From assembly GCA_963664605.1 (NCBI GenBank), contig OY761536.1, positions 4,216,001-4,280,000 on the forward strand: a stretch of DNA of 64,000 bases, written 5' to 3'. Shown in pieces: positions 37,501 through 44,090 of the stretch. The first letter of the stretch is position 1. The number at the start of each line of letters is the position of its first letter. This DNA comes from JAHOYW01 sp963664605. GTDB lineage: Bacteria > Verrucomicrobiota > Lentisphaeria > Victivallales > Victivallaceae. A program made the translations under genes and the position numbers. A model generated the notes under the pieces. The model was not told the DNA's origin, ran no database searches, and was given only the letters and a program-made list of their open reading frames with translations.

Positions 37501-39064
37501 AAGCCCGTTTTGTGCCGGAAACTTCACGGTATTCAAGTCCGTTCTTTTTGATAATCTTTGGATTTTTGACGGCTTCCGCTTTAAATCCTGTAGTCATTTT
37601 TGCTTCTCTTACAGGGTGCTTATCGTTTGAGTCAGTAAAATCAATTTGATCTTCAAGTTCGAGATCCAATCCTTCCTTATAGCTGTTCCCTTCAATAATT
37701 ATCGGGGTCTGCTTATGCAGAACCATAAAAGGTTCACGGTGTCGTCTGATAAGCTTGTCGCCTGCTGTTAATTTTAAGCTTAAAGTGTATACACCATATG
37801 CAAGTTTGCCTAAGGTTGTTGTATAGACCAGAGAATCGCCTTGTTCTTTGAACGCCTTCAGTTTGATGATATTTTTCTCATCACTTGTTCCGTCTGCAAT
37901 TGCTTTCCCCCAGGAGATTTCCATTACAGGATTTTTACTTTTATATCCTTTAGGAATTGAAAAATTCATTTTAACTTCAGAGTTATCGGTATAAAACAAT
38001 TCTTTTCTTTGAGGATTTTGGATTGATAAAGGCCCGCAATATTCCGGTAATCCGCTGAGTTCATTGCTCCACCCTCTCGGGGTAAACATCGGGCGTCCGG
38101 AATTTACTACCGGCCCCCATGAACTGTCATTAAAACCAACCTTGTTCCAGCCAGGTTCAGCTTTATCGCTATACTTCCAATTCTCATTGGTATTAATGTC
38201 CACTTCTTTGCCGGAAGCCATAATAACTTTGCCGTCAAAGTATATAAATGGAGGCAGGGTAACTCTGTAACCGTAAAACGCAATACAGTTTTTCCCTGTT
38301 TTTAAATAAGGCTTTAAATCCAGGCCGGCAGTTTGATAAAGCGACCTTGCCCCCCGTCGTTTTACTTCTTTGCCATTAATATAAAGTTTACAGAGTATCT
38401 CATTTATTCCATACCACTGGTAGACCGGACGAGCTCCGATATTAGCGACTGCTTTCCATATTTTCCCTTCAGGAACATTTACTTCAAAACGAGTGTATCC
38501 CTGACAGACTTTCCTGGAAAGTTTAACATATTCTATTTCGTAACGTGTACCTTTTTTCCCATTTAAAACCAGTTCAAAACCATCAGGAACTATGATAAGG
38601 TAGCGACTTTGTTTTAAAACAAGATCCTGCCATTTGTTACCAGTCATATTTACATTAATTTTACTGAGGCCTGATGCTCTTTTCCCGTTACACCAGTAAT
38701 AAAGCTGCCATTTGCTTGATTGTCCGGATTGTTTTATCCGTATTGTAACATCATCAGCTTCCGGGAGCATATCGACAATATCTTTAATTTTCTGTTTTCC
38801 GCCGTAGTTCCCCCAGCCAATAACAGCTTTAGAAGCGGTTTGCACAAAGCTCAATTTATTATCTTTGACCGTAACCTGTCCTACTCCGGTAAATGTGGTG
38901 AAATTAGCCTTGTTATTTTTAGGATAAAATATTTTTTCCTCAGTCTTGGCAGGAAATTTAATCCCTTGAGGCCTGAAATAGTCACGCTTAGATAAATCGG
39001 TGTTTCCTCCAGCGAAAACGGCAAGCGTACAAAATAATGAAAACCAATATAAAAGCTTCTTCAT
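34550..39064 (-). CDS. Large secreted putative glycoside hydrolase with C-terminal CBM9-like domain
   Basis: A 1504-aa protein with a signal peptide (MKKLLYWFSLFCTLAVFAGG). Order: N-terminal beta region with a GH2-like jelly roll (about 190-330; DLKPYLKTGKN), Ig-like and all-beta parts (330-640), a TIM-barrel-like region (about 670-1080; YIQYMKFSGQNIHIMG, PFAYSYDDVSFAKFEKDTG, MFIDWRCEKLRDFFADSLK), a beta-sandwich and helical linker, and a CBM9-like domain (about 1325-1504; KLIIDGKLDDNDW). It is clearly paralogous over about 900 residues to the giant protein at 50852-58765. It is the first gene of the ten-gene operon, with AAGGAA 7 bp before the ATG. I do not recognise a named glycosidase family; hydrolase activity is inferred from fold and context. 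Confidence 0.8.
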   Translation of the reverse strand: MKKLLYWFSLFCTLAVFAGGNTDLSKRDYFRPQGIKFPAKTEEKIFYPKNNKANFTTFTGVGQVTVKDNKLSFVQTASKAVIGWGNYGGKQKIKDIVDMLPEADDVTIRIKQSGQSSKWQLYYWCNGKRASGLSKINVNMTGNKWQDLVLKQSRYLIIVPDGFELVLNGKKGTRYEIEYVKLSRKVCQGYTRFEVNVPEGKIWKAVANIGARPVYQWYGINEILCKLYINGKEVKRRGARSLYQTAGLDLKPYLKTGKNCIAFYGYRVTLPPFIYFDGKVIMASGKEVDINTNENWKYSDKAEPGWNKVGFNDSSWGPVVNSGRPMFTPRGWSNELSGLPEYCGPLSIQNPQRKELFYTDNSEVKMNFSIPKGYKSKNPVMEISWGKAIADGTSDEKNIIKLKAFKEQGDSLVYTTTLGKLAYGVYTLSLKLTAGDKLIRRHREPFMVLHKQTPIIIEGNSYKEGLDLELEDQIDFTDSNDKHPVREAKMTTGFKAEAVKNPKIIKKNGLEYREVSGTKRASYFSYRFEFKKAGSFYLMELEYPDDKYREIGASISLIRKGQWSPTMSGVGAETGGKFYISNKMQKLYWIHVATEGIHSIDIVNNKTGAPAAAKSLKIYRIKGNLPAIRMGNSRKVGIHSERCTTTSGIGKNFGTRRLTNRAERRADEQLPMMQRFIADLIWTLDTCDRYIQYMKFSGQNIHIMGCMQYCDDNTPAVSPSEANLSRLPIGFRSILSNMFEVNGIDFFAGIELSQFRPIRTNYNDAQVAKGKDSLWLIDKNGKQFTKGRNESTGMNWIHPKFQQAFARLIRELLDKFGHNKNFRGIHFLTGPMGHSIGYWLPGFASGTTKDYSEPFAYSYDDVSFAKFEKDTGMNLFVDKKDPMRFAKRHTVLTSPALKEMFIDWRCEKLRDFFADSLKVLRTDRKDLCFINAIAIEDPNFYKSQLARKVPVKENYKTYAFDLDLLNKVDGLWNGRWTISWQDSTRGERAQNPYVWYPRTDKDVTSAYERDKNRSVLCRTSWDENFIIKPNEKFSRYGKSKIVESDWILNYYRIRTLLQPAAYNCREAIIQAIITADPQIVWSGFTDLNINVGFEQQIREIAKVFSQLPVERFQNILKTGLDTNFAIRQHSSSDKSWIYIANPGYWAIKGSLTLSTKGSIVDLATGKEIRKSGNAGKFTIPIDLAPYGLIAFKIDSPKVTVESYETGEISQNEVRHLQKIISRVSSLVKNPEISLALIAADKAYMQEALQKAKADLKQKKYASCWATLTNWRFWSLWKLSLEKAQEGQASLPEGIKKKTVSDKSKKTARIFARRLKGKLIIDGKLDDNDWKNNAFTTGFTDRDGFKSVAETAVQVLYDDKNLYFGFICAEKDMDNLKTDADSEMQVISSHDDTIDFFIQPDENRKLYYQMAVTANGTQFDQRVDGGKRDYAYHPNWKSVVYKGKNFWSVEMAIPVKAFCPTLNKKQQWRINFFRFFRNNYLPISMWTRMPEDLHTPHKFGMLDFK

Positions 39065-39096
39065 GTTTATTCCTTTTTTTAATGTTAAAAATATTT

Positions 39097-39106
39097 TTTT
39101 GTATAT
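39097..39106 (-). promoter_or_regulatory. Isolated operator half-site in the leader of the ten-gene operon
   Basis: An exact copy of the first half-site (ATATACAAAA, followed by AAATA) in the same orientation as the gene, about 33 bp before the ATG. No second half-site is found 21 bp downstream. It could be an accessory binding site or chance in AT-rich DNA. Confidence 0.35.
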
Positions 39107-39195
39107 TACAGAAACATTGTTTTGTTAAATTTTAAGTTTATCTAAATATAAAAAATAATATTATATTAAATTTTAAGTTGCATAATCATAAAATT

Positions 39196-39224
39196 ACTAT
39201 ATGTTATCTCTTTAAATAAAACAA
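39196..39224 (-). promoter_or_regulatory. Predicted promoter of the ten-gene glycan operon
   Basis: Read on the minus strand: -35 TTGTTT (39219-39224), 17-bp spacer, -10 TATAGT (39196-39201). It lies 9 bp downstream of operator copy 2. The leader to the ATG at 39064 would be about 125 nt. Confidence 0.6.
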
Positions 39225-39233
39225 CACAGAAAG

Positions 39234-39273
39234 CATAATAACTTTTGTAAAAGACAACTATTTTTTTGTATAT
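39234..39273 (-). promoter_or_regulatory. Operator copy 2 between the ten-gene operon and the AraC-type regulator
   Basis: Minus-strand half-sites ATATACAAAA (39264-39273) and TTTTACAAAA (39243-39252), 21 bp apart. Orientation and spacing to the -35 box match the other copies and point to the - strand operon. The element also ends only 18 bp before the ATG of the AraC-family gene at 39292, so bound protein could block or tune that gene as well. Confidence 0.8.
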
Positions 39274-39291
39274 TTTAGAAAAAGAGCAGAA

Positions 39292-40155
39292 ATGAATCAA
39301 GAAAAAAAACAGAATCCCCCGATATCTGCTCCTCTGAATTTTGGTGTTTCAGAGGAAAAGCCAATCCTTGCTTCTAAATATGATTATTCAGAAACAACTG
39401 CTCAACCGCTTCTTGATATGCATTACGCGCTTGAGTTGGGAATTGTTCTGGAAGGGAAGGTTCGGAGATTCCGCCAAAACAGGAATTTTGACCGTGCAAA
39501 AGGAGATGTCTGGTTGTGCGGAATGCTGGAATCTCATGGTTTTCAAGTGCTGGAATGTCCATGTTCTGTTGTTGTTATGGATATCTGGCCTCCACTTCTG
39601 GCTAATTTATATTTTCCTGAAACTCCAAAGGTGAATTGGATGCAGCCTTTTTCCCAAACTTCGGAAAAACCGTTAATTTTTCCGGAAGAGAAGAAGGAAG
39701 CCTTTCTTGAACTCGGTCAGCGTATGAGCCTTGCAACTTTAAAGTATGATGAGTTCAGACAGACAAGGCTACGCTTATTGCTTATTGAAACATTGATGCT
39801 GATGATGGAGGACAACCATTTTACTAAAAAAACCAGCAATCACTATAACCGTATTCATCCCGCTTTGACCCTTGTGTGGGAATCTAATCAGATGATAACA
39901 AATAAAGAGGCGGCACAGGTATGTGATTTTTCAGTTGATGCCTTTATTATTGAATTTCGCAAACTGATGGGGATTTCTTTTACTAAATTTGCTCTTCGCC
40001 ACCGTTTGCATTCAGCCGCAAGAGATTTGGTCAGGAGCAGTGCTCCACTGAAAATAATTGCCTCGGACTGGGGTTTTACTGACGCGGCTCACTTGCACCA
40101 CCTTTTTGTCAAACATTACGGTTGTACCCCCAAAGAATATCGTAAGCGCTTTTAA
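39292..40155 (+). CDS. AraC/XylS-family transcriptional regulator
   Basis: A 287-aa regulator. The N-terminal half (about 1-150) is a cupin-like sensor domain (MHYALELGIVLEGKVRRFR). The C-terminal about 100 residues are the paired helix-turn-helix DNA-binding domain: the first HTH around NKEAAQVCDFSVDAFIIEFRKL, and the second within IIASDWGFTDAAHLHHLFVKHYG, ending in the family signature CTPKEYRKRF. It is divergent from the glycan operon and has an operator copy just upstream of its start. I infer that it senses a sugar and activates the operators described here. Its own ribosome binding site is weak. Confidence 0.92.
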   Translation: MNQEKKQNPPISAPLNFGVSEEKPILASKYDYSETTAQPLLDMHYALELGIVLEGKVRRFRQNRNFDRAKGDVWLCGMLESHGFQVLECPCSVVVMDIWPPLLANLYFPETPKVNWMQPFSQTSEKPLIFPEEKKEAFLELGQRMSLATLKYDEFRQTRLRLLLIETLMLMMEDNHFTKKTSNHYNRIHPALTLVWESNQMITNKEAAQVCDFSVDAFIIEFRKLMGISFTKFALRHRLHSAARDLVRSSAPLKIIASDWGFTDAAHLHHLFVKHYGCTPKEYRKRF

Positions 40156-40159
40156 GCAG

Positions 40160-40186
40160 CAATAATATCAATAATATCAATAATAT
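40160..40186 (+). repeat. Three tandem copies of a 9-bp repeat
   Basis: CAATAATAT occurs three times in a row in the 50-bp gap between the AraC-family gene and the toroid-fold gene. It lies just before the GGAG ribosome binding site of the latter. No function is evident; copy number may vary between strains. Confidence 0.85.
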
Positions 40187-40205
40187 CATAACGGAGCACT
40201 ACTGT

Positions 40206-41471
40206 ATGAATAATACGGATTTCAAACAACTTGCCGTCAACACGGCTGAATGGATTTGCAGAAATCAAATACGCAACCTTGTTAACCCGGATTCAAACGA
40301 TGAAAACTGTGGAGATATGAATTTTGGCCGTTTTGTCAGGAACTACAGCATATCGCAGGATAAAATCCTGTATTTAAGTTCTAATTGGGTAACCGGCATG
40401 ACGGCTTATGGCTTGCTGCTTCTTAATGATTATATTTCTGAAAGTAAATATCAGGATGCTGCTGTTAATAGTGCATATTACCTTGCGGCATTACAAAGGC
40501 TGGTTCCCGGGGATGAAAAAAGCTACGGCAGCATTATTGAAAATATACCATCAGATAACTGGACAAATCCGCGTGATGCCCTCTCGGCAGCCTGGGGAAT
40601 GCTTCGCATTTATATGAATACAAAAGACAAGGAACTTCTTTTCCGGGCTGAATGTTTTGCCAATTGGCATATGAACAAAGCAATGACAGCAGATGCTTAT
40701 CCCATGTGGACAGTTTACTTTGATGAACGTGAAAACCTGGAGTTTTACGGTTCATTTCAAGCGGGCAGCGCTTTGTTTTATTACGAACTCTATAGGGAAA
40801 CAATGAAGCCGGAATACCGCAAGGCCATGTTATCCATGCTTGATTTTTTTATTGAAAACTTCTGGGATGCCGAAAAAGGCCTGATAATCAAGTATGACCC
40901 GCGGATCAACTATAAAGGCGACAGTACCGCTGAAGCCTGGAGCGATATGCATAAATTCAATGATGATTTCACTACTATTGCTTTGTTGAATGCATATCAC
41001 CTGACCGGTAAACAGGACTATCTAAATTTCGCCGTTACTTACCTTGACTGGATTATAGAGAAACAAAAAGCCGATGGAAGTTTTGGTCTGTACTCTTTAT
41101 CTATTTCCAGTTGTGTGGCAGCCCTGAATTTGCTCAATGCTTATATGATAACGGAAAAAAAGGCTTATAAAGACGCTGCCTTTAAAGCAGTTAAGCATTT
41201 ACAGGAAAGTATAGTCAATACCCCGGATAATTCTCAGACTGACGGGGGTATTCTTGGACTCAACCATTGTGAATTGTCTGAGGCAAACGATATTATTTCA
41301 CTTAGGGTGACAATGTATGCATTATATGTCTTTATCCTCTTTGATATTTTCGAAAAACAGGTAAAAAGCGGACAGAAACTTGCTGTTGACCGAAAACTGC
41401 TGAATAATCCTATGCTTATCGGTTTAAAATTTGTTAATAAACCATGGCATTTAGGGCATTTGATTAATTAG
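40206..41471 (+). CDS. (alpha/alpha)-toroid (six-hairpin glycosidase-like) protein
   Basis: A 421-aa protein built from repeating helical hairpins, for example AAVNSAYYLAALQRL, YQDAAVNSAYYL, YLDWIIEKQKADGSFGLYSLS and YKDAAFKAVKHLQES. This is the pattern of alpha/alpha-toroid glycosidases, lyases and epimerases. No signal peptide is seen. No family-specific catalytic pair can be assigned with confidence. It follows the AraC-family gene by 50 bp on the same strand, so it is probably co-transcribed, and a role in processing the same glycan is inferred. It ends 3 bp from the convergent PHP gene. Confidence 0.7.
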   Translation: MNNTDFKQLAVNTAEWICRNQIRNLVNPDSNDENCGDMNFGRFVRNYSISQDKILYLSSNWVTGMTAYGLLLLNDYISESKYQDAAVNSAYYLAALQRLVPGDEKSYGSIIENIPSDNWTNPRDALSAAWGMLRIYMNTKDKELLFRAECFANWHMNKAMTADAYPMWTVYFDERENLEFYGSFQAGSALFYYELYRETMKPEYRKAMLSMLDFFIENFWDAEKGLIIKYDPRINYKGDSTAEAWSDMHKFNDDFTTIALLNAYHLTGKQDYLNFAVTYLDWIIEKQKADGSFGLYSLSISSCVAALNLLNAYMITEKKAYKDAAFKAVKHLQESIVNTPDNSQTDGGILGLNHCELSEANDIISLRVTMYALYVFILFDIFEKQVKSGQKLAVDRKLLNNPMLIGLKFVNKPWHLGHLIN

Positions 41472-41474
41472 GAT

Positions 41475-42575
41475 TTATTTTTTTAGATGATGATAAAGAA
41501 TTCTGTTCAGGTTGTTAAGCCCGGTTAATTCATCCAGCATTTTTAAGTGCGGATAGAATTCCCCGATCCCGGCAAGATTGTGAGAATCGGTCCCCAAAGA
41601 AATCTTGACGCCGTTTTCCAGGCAAATGCGGAAAAATTCAGGATCAGGGTTGTTGGAATGAAAATTCATTTCCGCGGCTATATTATGTTCTTTTAGAAAA
41701 CTTGCAAGCCATTGATAGTCATCAAAGGAAAGACGTGTGCCTCCGGCAGTTCCCTTCCAGATAACCCTTAGAGGATGAGCCATGACGGATACAGGGAATT
41801 TAACAGCATTCATCCATATACCTTTAAAATTCGAGCTGCTGACAGCCAGGTCATTAAAGCTTAATTTTGGGAGAGAGTGAACAGAACCCAGGACAATATC
41901 GAATTTATCAATATCATTTTTCCGCATAGTCGGAAATCCATTAAAATCGAAATCAAGTTCAAGCCCGGCTAAAACTTTATCTGACCTGTACTTTGCAAGT
42001 TCGGCAAAATAATCATCCACCCGGGAAACTTCACGACGTTCGACAACAGGTAACTGCAGTTCTGATTTTTCATAATAAAGATGTCGATTATGTTCAGTAA
42101 ACGCTATTCCTTTCAGGTTAAACATTTCTGCCAGTTTTATAGAATCCTCCAAATTCATATTTTCGCTGCAATAAGCAAAATGAGAATGAACATGATAATC
42201 AAATAATTCCAGGCCGGCCGGCATACTCAGTTGCTGGACGGTTGTTGTTTCATGTCCGCTTGCATCTATATCTATTTCAAGAAACTCAAAAGGTTTTATG
42301 TTGAAGTCCGGCGTCAGGCCTGAATTGCTATATTTCCGGATTATATTTTTACATTCCGGAGATTCTGTATCGTTTTCCGGATCTATACTTACCGTACATT
42401 TTATTTTTTTTATTATTTTCAGCAGGCAATCCGCCAGTTTATGTTGTTTGTCAGTAAAAATAATAACTATATCCGGCTTAATAAAACGGTTGATTCTTCG
42501 TACAGCCCGCAGCAGCAGTACATCTTCCAAATTCCCGGTATATTTGAGTTGCGAGATTATAATAGCTTTCGTCAT
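41475..42575 (-). CDS. PHP-domain metallohydrolase with degenerate phosphoesterase-like N-terminus
   Basis: A 366-aa protein. The C-terminal PHP domain (about 125-366) has the metal motifs DYHVHSHF, FTEHN, GLELDFD, HPLR and GTDSH. The N-terminal 100 residues (AVRRINRFIKPDIVIIFTD; ...CTVSIDPENDTE) align in pattern with calcineurin-like phosphoesterases, but the usual GD and GNHD metal residues appear replaced, so this part is probably not catalytic. It is the last gene of a five-gene - strand operon, 2 bp after the preceding PHP gene. PHP proteins hydrolyse phosphoesters or related bonds; the substrate is unknown. Confidence 0.75.
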   Translation of the reverse strand: MTKAIIISQLKYTGNLEDVLLLRAVRRINRFIKPDIVIIFTDKQHKLADCLLKIIKKIKCTVSIDPENDTESPECKNIIRKYSNSGLTPDFNIKPFEFLEIDIDASGHETTTVQQLSMPAGLELFDYHVHSHFAYCSENMNLEDSIKLAEMFNLKGIAFTEHNRHLYYEKSELQLPVVERREVSRVDDYFAELAKYRSDKVLAGLELDFDFNGFPTMRKNDIDKFDIVLGSVHSLPKLSFNDLAVSSSNFKGIWMNAVKFPVSVMAHPLRVIWKGTAGGTRLSFDDYQWLASFLKEHNIAAEMNFHSNNPDPEFFRICLENGVKISLGTDSHNLAGIGEFYPHLKMLDELTGLNNLNRILYHHLKK

Positions 42576-42577
42576 AA

Positions 42578-44080
42578 TTATTTAACCTTGATAAAATCAG
42601 CCTTTCCAAAAAGTAATGGCCGATGAGGATTGTTCCCGGTCCAGCACCAGGATAAAATATTTCGTGTCTTTTTAGTCATGATATTGCGGACTAAATTTAT
42701 ATTACATGAATCACCAGCAGAAATACCGGTCAGATCAAAAATAGAAAGAGGCAGTTCAACTTCGAGAATCCAATTGTTATCATCTTTGCTGCTTTTGACG
42801 GTTACCGCGTCATGCCAGTTTTGCCAGGCATCATAATTACTGATGCCGATTTTTCCCCTGAAACTCCCGTCATCACTGAATAATATATGGTAGTAGAAGT
42901 CATCCCCTTTACCGTCAGGAAGATTTAAAAATAATTCAATCCGGTTATCAATACTGCCAAGTTTTGCTTCCTCCCAACTCAATTTGCTTCCTTTATTATT
43001 TGGGACAGAATCACATTTAAAGGCAAGAAACATTGATTTTCCGTTACAGAATAGTTTGGCCTTTGTCGCTGCCGGAGCCACATTGGGTTGAGTAAGATCA
43101 ATAAATTCTGAAATTTCAGCGCTCTGACTCCAGAGCGGGTCGTCCAGATTGCCGCTTAACACAGGCTGTCCATCTAATACAGGAATCTTAACAGAGTTTT
43201 TCAGGAAAGCGGCTGGTGAATAAAAAAATGGCTGTGTCCATGCCATTTTTAATCCCCGCCCATAGCAAGCAAAACGGCAGTAAAGATCCATTTTACGATC
43301 AATCTTATAAGTAATTTCATTGGATTCAGCTTCTTTGATTACATAACCGTCTGCTGTAACCACCTCAATAAGATCAGCATTGGCTGTCTTTATATGAACT
43401 TGATTATCATTAACAGTAATATCGGTAATGCTTACTCCTGTTGAGCAGTAAAATGCTCCATTCCTCAAAGCTTCTAATATCGCTTCTTCCGTTTTTTCAT
43501 CAACAAAAACTATATCCCAGCCACGTTCCACTTCATTTTCACTATGAGAATCATCGGACGCATGCCCCCATAAAACTCTTCCTCTGGACAGAAGCATATC
43601 CCAGTTTCCCGTTGCATCAGGTGAACCCGGGGAAAAGCGTACCCCGCCGTTGTATATTTCCAGTCCATTATAATTTCGTAAATTATCCAGCATGCCTTGG
43701 GGACAATGATTGAATGAAGAATCCCAGCGTGGATGACAAATAATTGGGAAGGCTCCTGAATTATTAATGTCGTCAATGACTTGTTGACGATTGGCATCAG
43801 CCGCAACCGGAGCGTGCGAACCGGCCTGAAGTATATGAGGCCCTTTCGCGCTGATTTCAGAGCCTGAAATCAAAATCATGCCACGGAGGTTTACCTTACT
43901 CAGATCAGCGTATTTATCATGGTCTGATATCATCAAAAAATCATACCCGCGTTCCGCGTAATCATCAATCACATCCTGGATTGCCCTTTTACCGTCAGAG
44001 AGGTTGGTGTGAGCATGTAAATTTCCTTTCAGCTGGTAAGCTGAACTTGCCGGATACGGATTTTTTAAAGTAAATTTCAT
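42578..44080 (-). CDS. PHP-domain metallohydrolase (CehA/McbA-like) with CBM9-like C-terminus
   Basis: A 500-aa protein. Residues 1 to about 260 form a PHP domain with LKGNLHAHTNLSDGKRAIQ, FLMISDHD, GSEIS, CHPRWD and GHASDDSH metal motifs. Residues about 300-500 resemble a CBM9-like domain (IPVLDGQPVLSGNLDDPLW...). No signal peptide is visible. It lies in an operon with two other PHP proteins, so the set may act on related phosphorylated or sulfonated compounds, or serve as hydrolases on glycan derivatives; this is speculative. GGCGGA precedes the ATG by 6 bp. Confidence 0.83.
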   Translation of the reverse strand: MKFTLKNPYPASSAYQLKGNLHAHTNLSDGKRAIQDVIDDYAERGYDFLMISDHDKYADLSKVNLRGMILISGSEISAKGPHILQAGSHAPVAADANRQQVIDDINNSGAFPIICHPRWDSSFNHCPQGMLDNLRNYNGLEIYNGGVRFSPGSPDATGNWDMLLSRGRVLWGHASDDSHSENEVERGWDIVFVDEKTEEAILEALRNGAFYCSTGVSITDITVNDNQVHIKTANADLIEVVTADGYVIKEAESNEITYKIDRKMDLYCRFACYGRGLKMAWTQPFFYSPAAFLKNSVKIPVLDGQPVLSGNLDDPLWSQSAEISEFIDLTQPNVAPAATKAKLFCNGKSMFLAFKCDSVPNNKGSKLSWEEAKLGSIDNRIELFLNLPDGKGDDFYYHILFSDDGSFRGKIGISNYDAWQNWHDAVTVKSSKDDNNWILEVELPLSIFDLTGISAGDSCNINLVRNIMTKKTRNILSWCWTGNNPHRPLLFGKADFIKVK

Positions 44081-44090
44081 AATTATCCGC

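Noticed and set aside
40160..40186. 9-bp tandem repeats as a CRISPR-like or operator array
   Set aside because: Units are contiguous without spacers, only 27 bp long, AT-rich, and unrelated to the 40-bp operator.
41472..41474. Terminator between the convergent toroid and PHP genes
   Set aside because: The genes are only 3 bp apart, and I see no hairpin; the T-rich run belongs to coding sequence.
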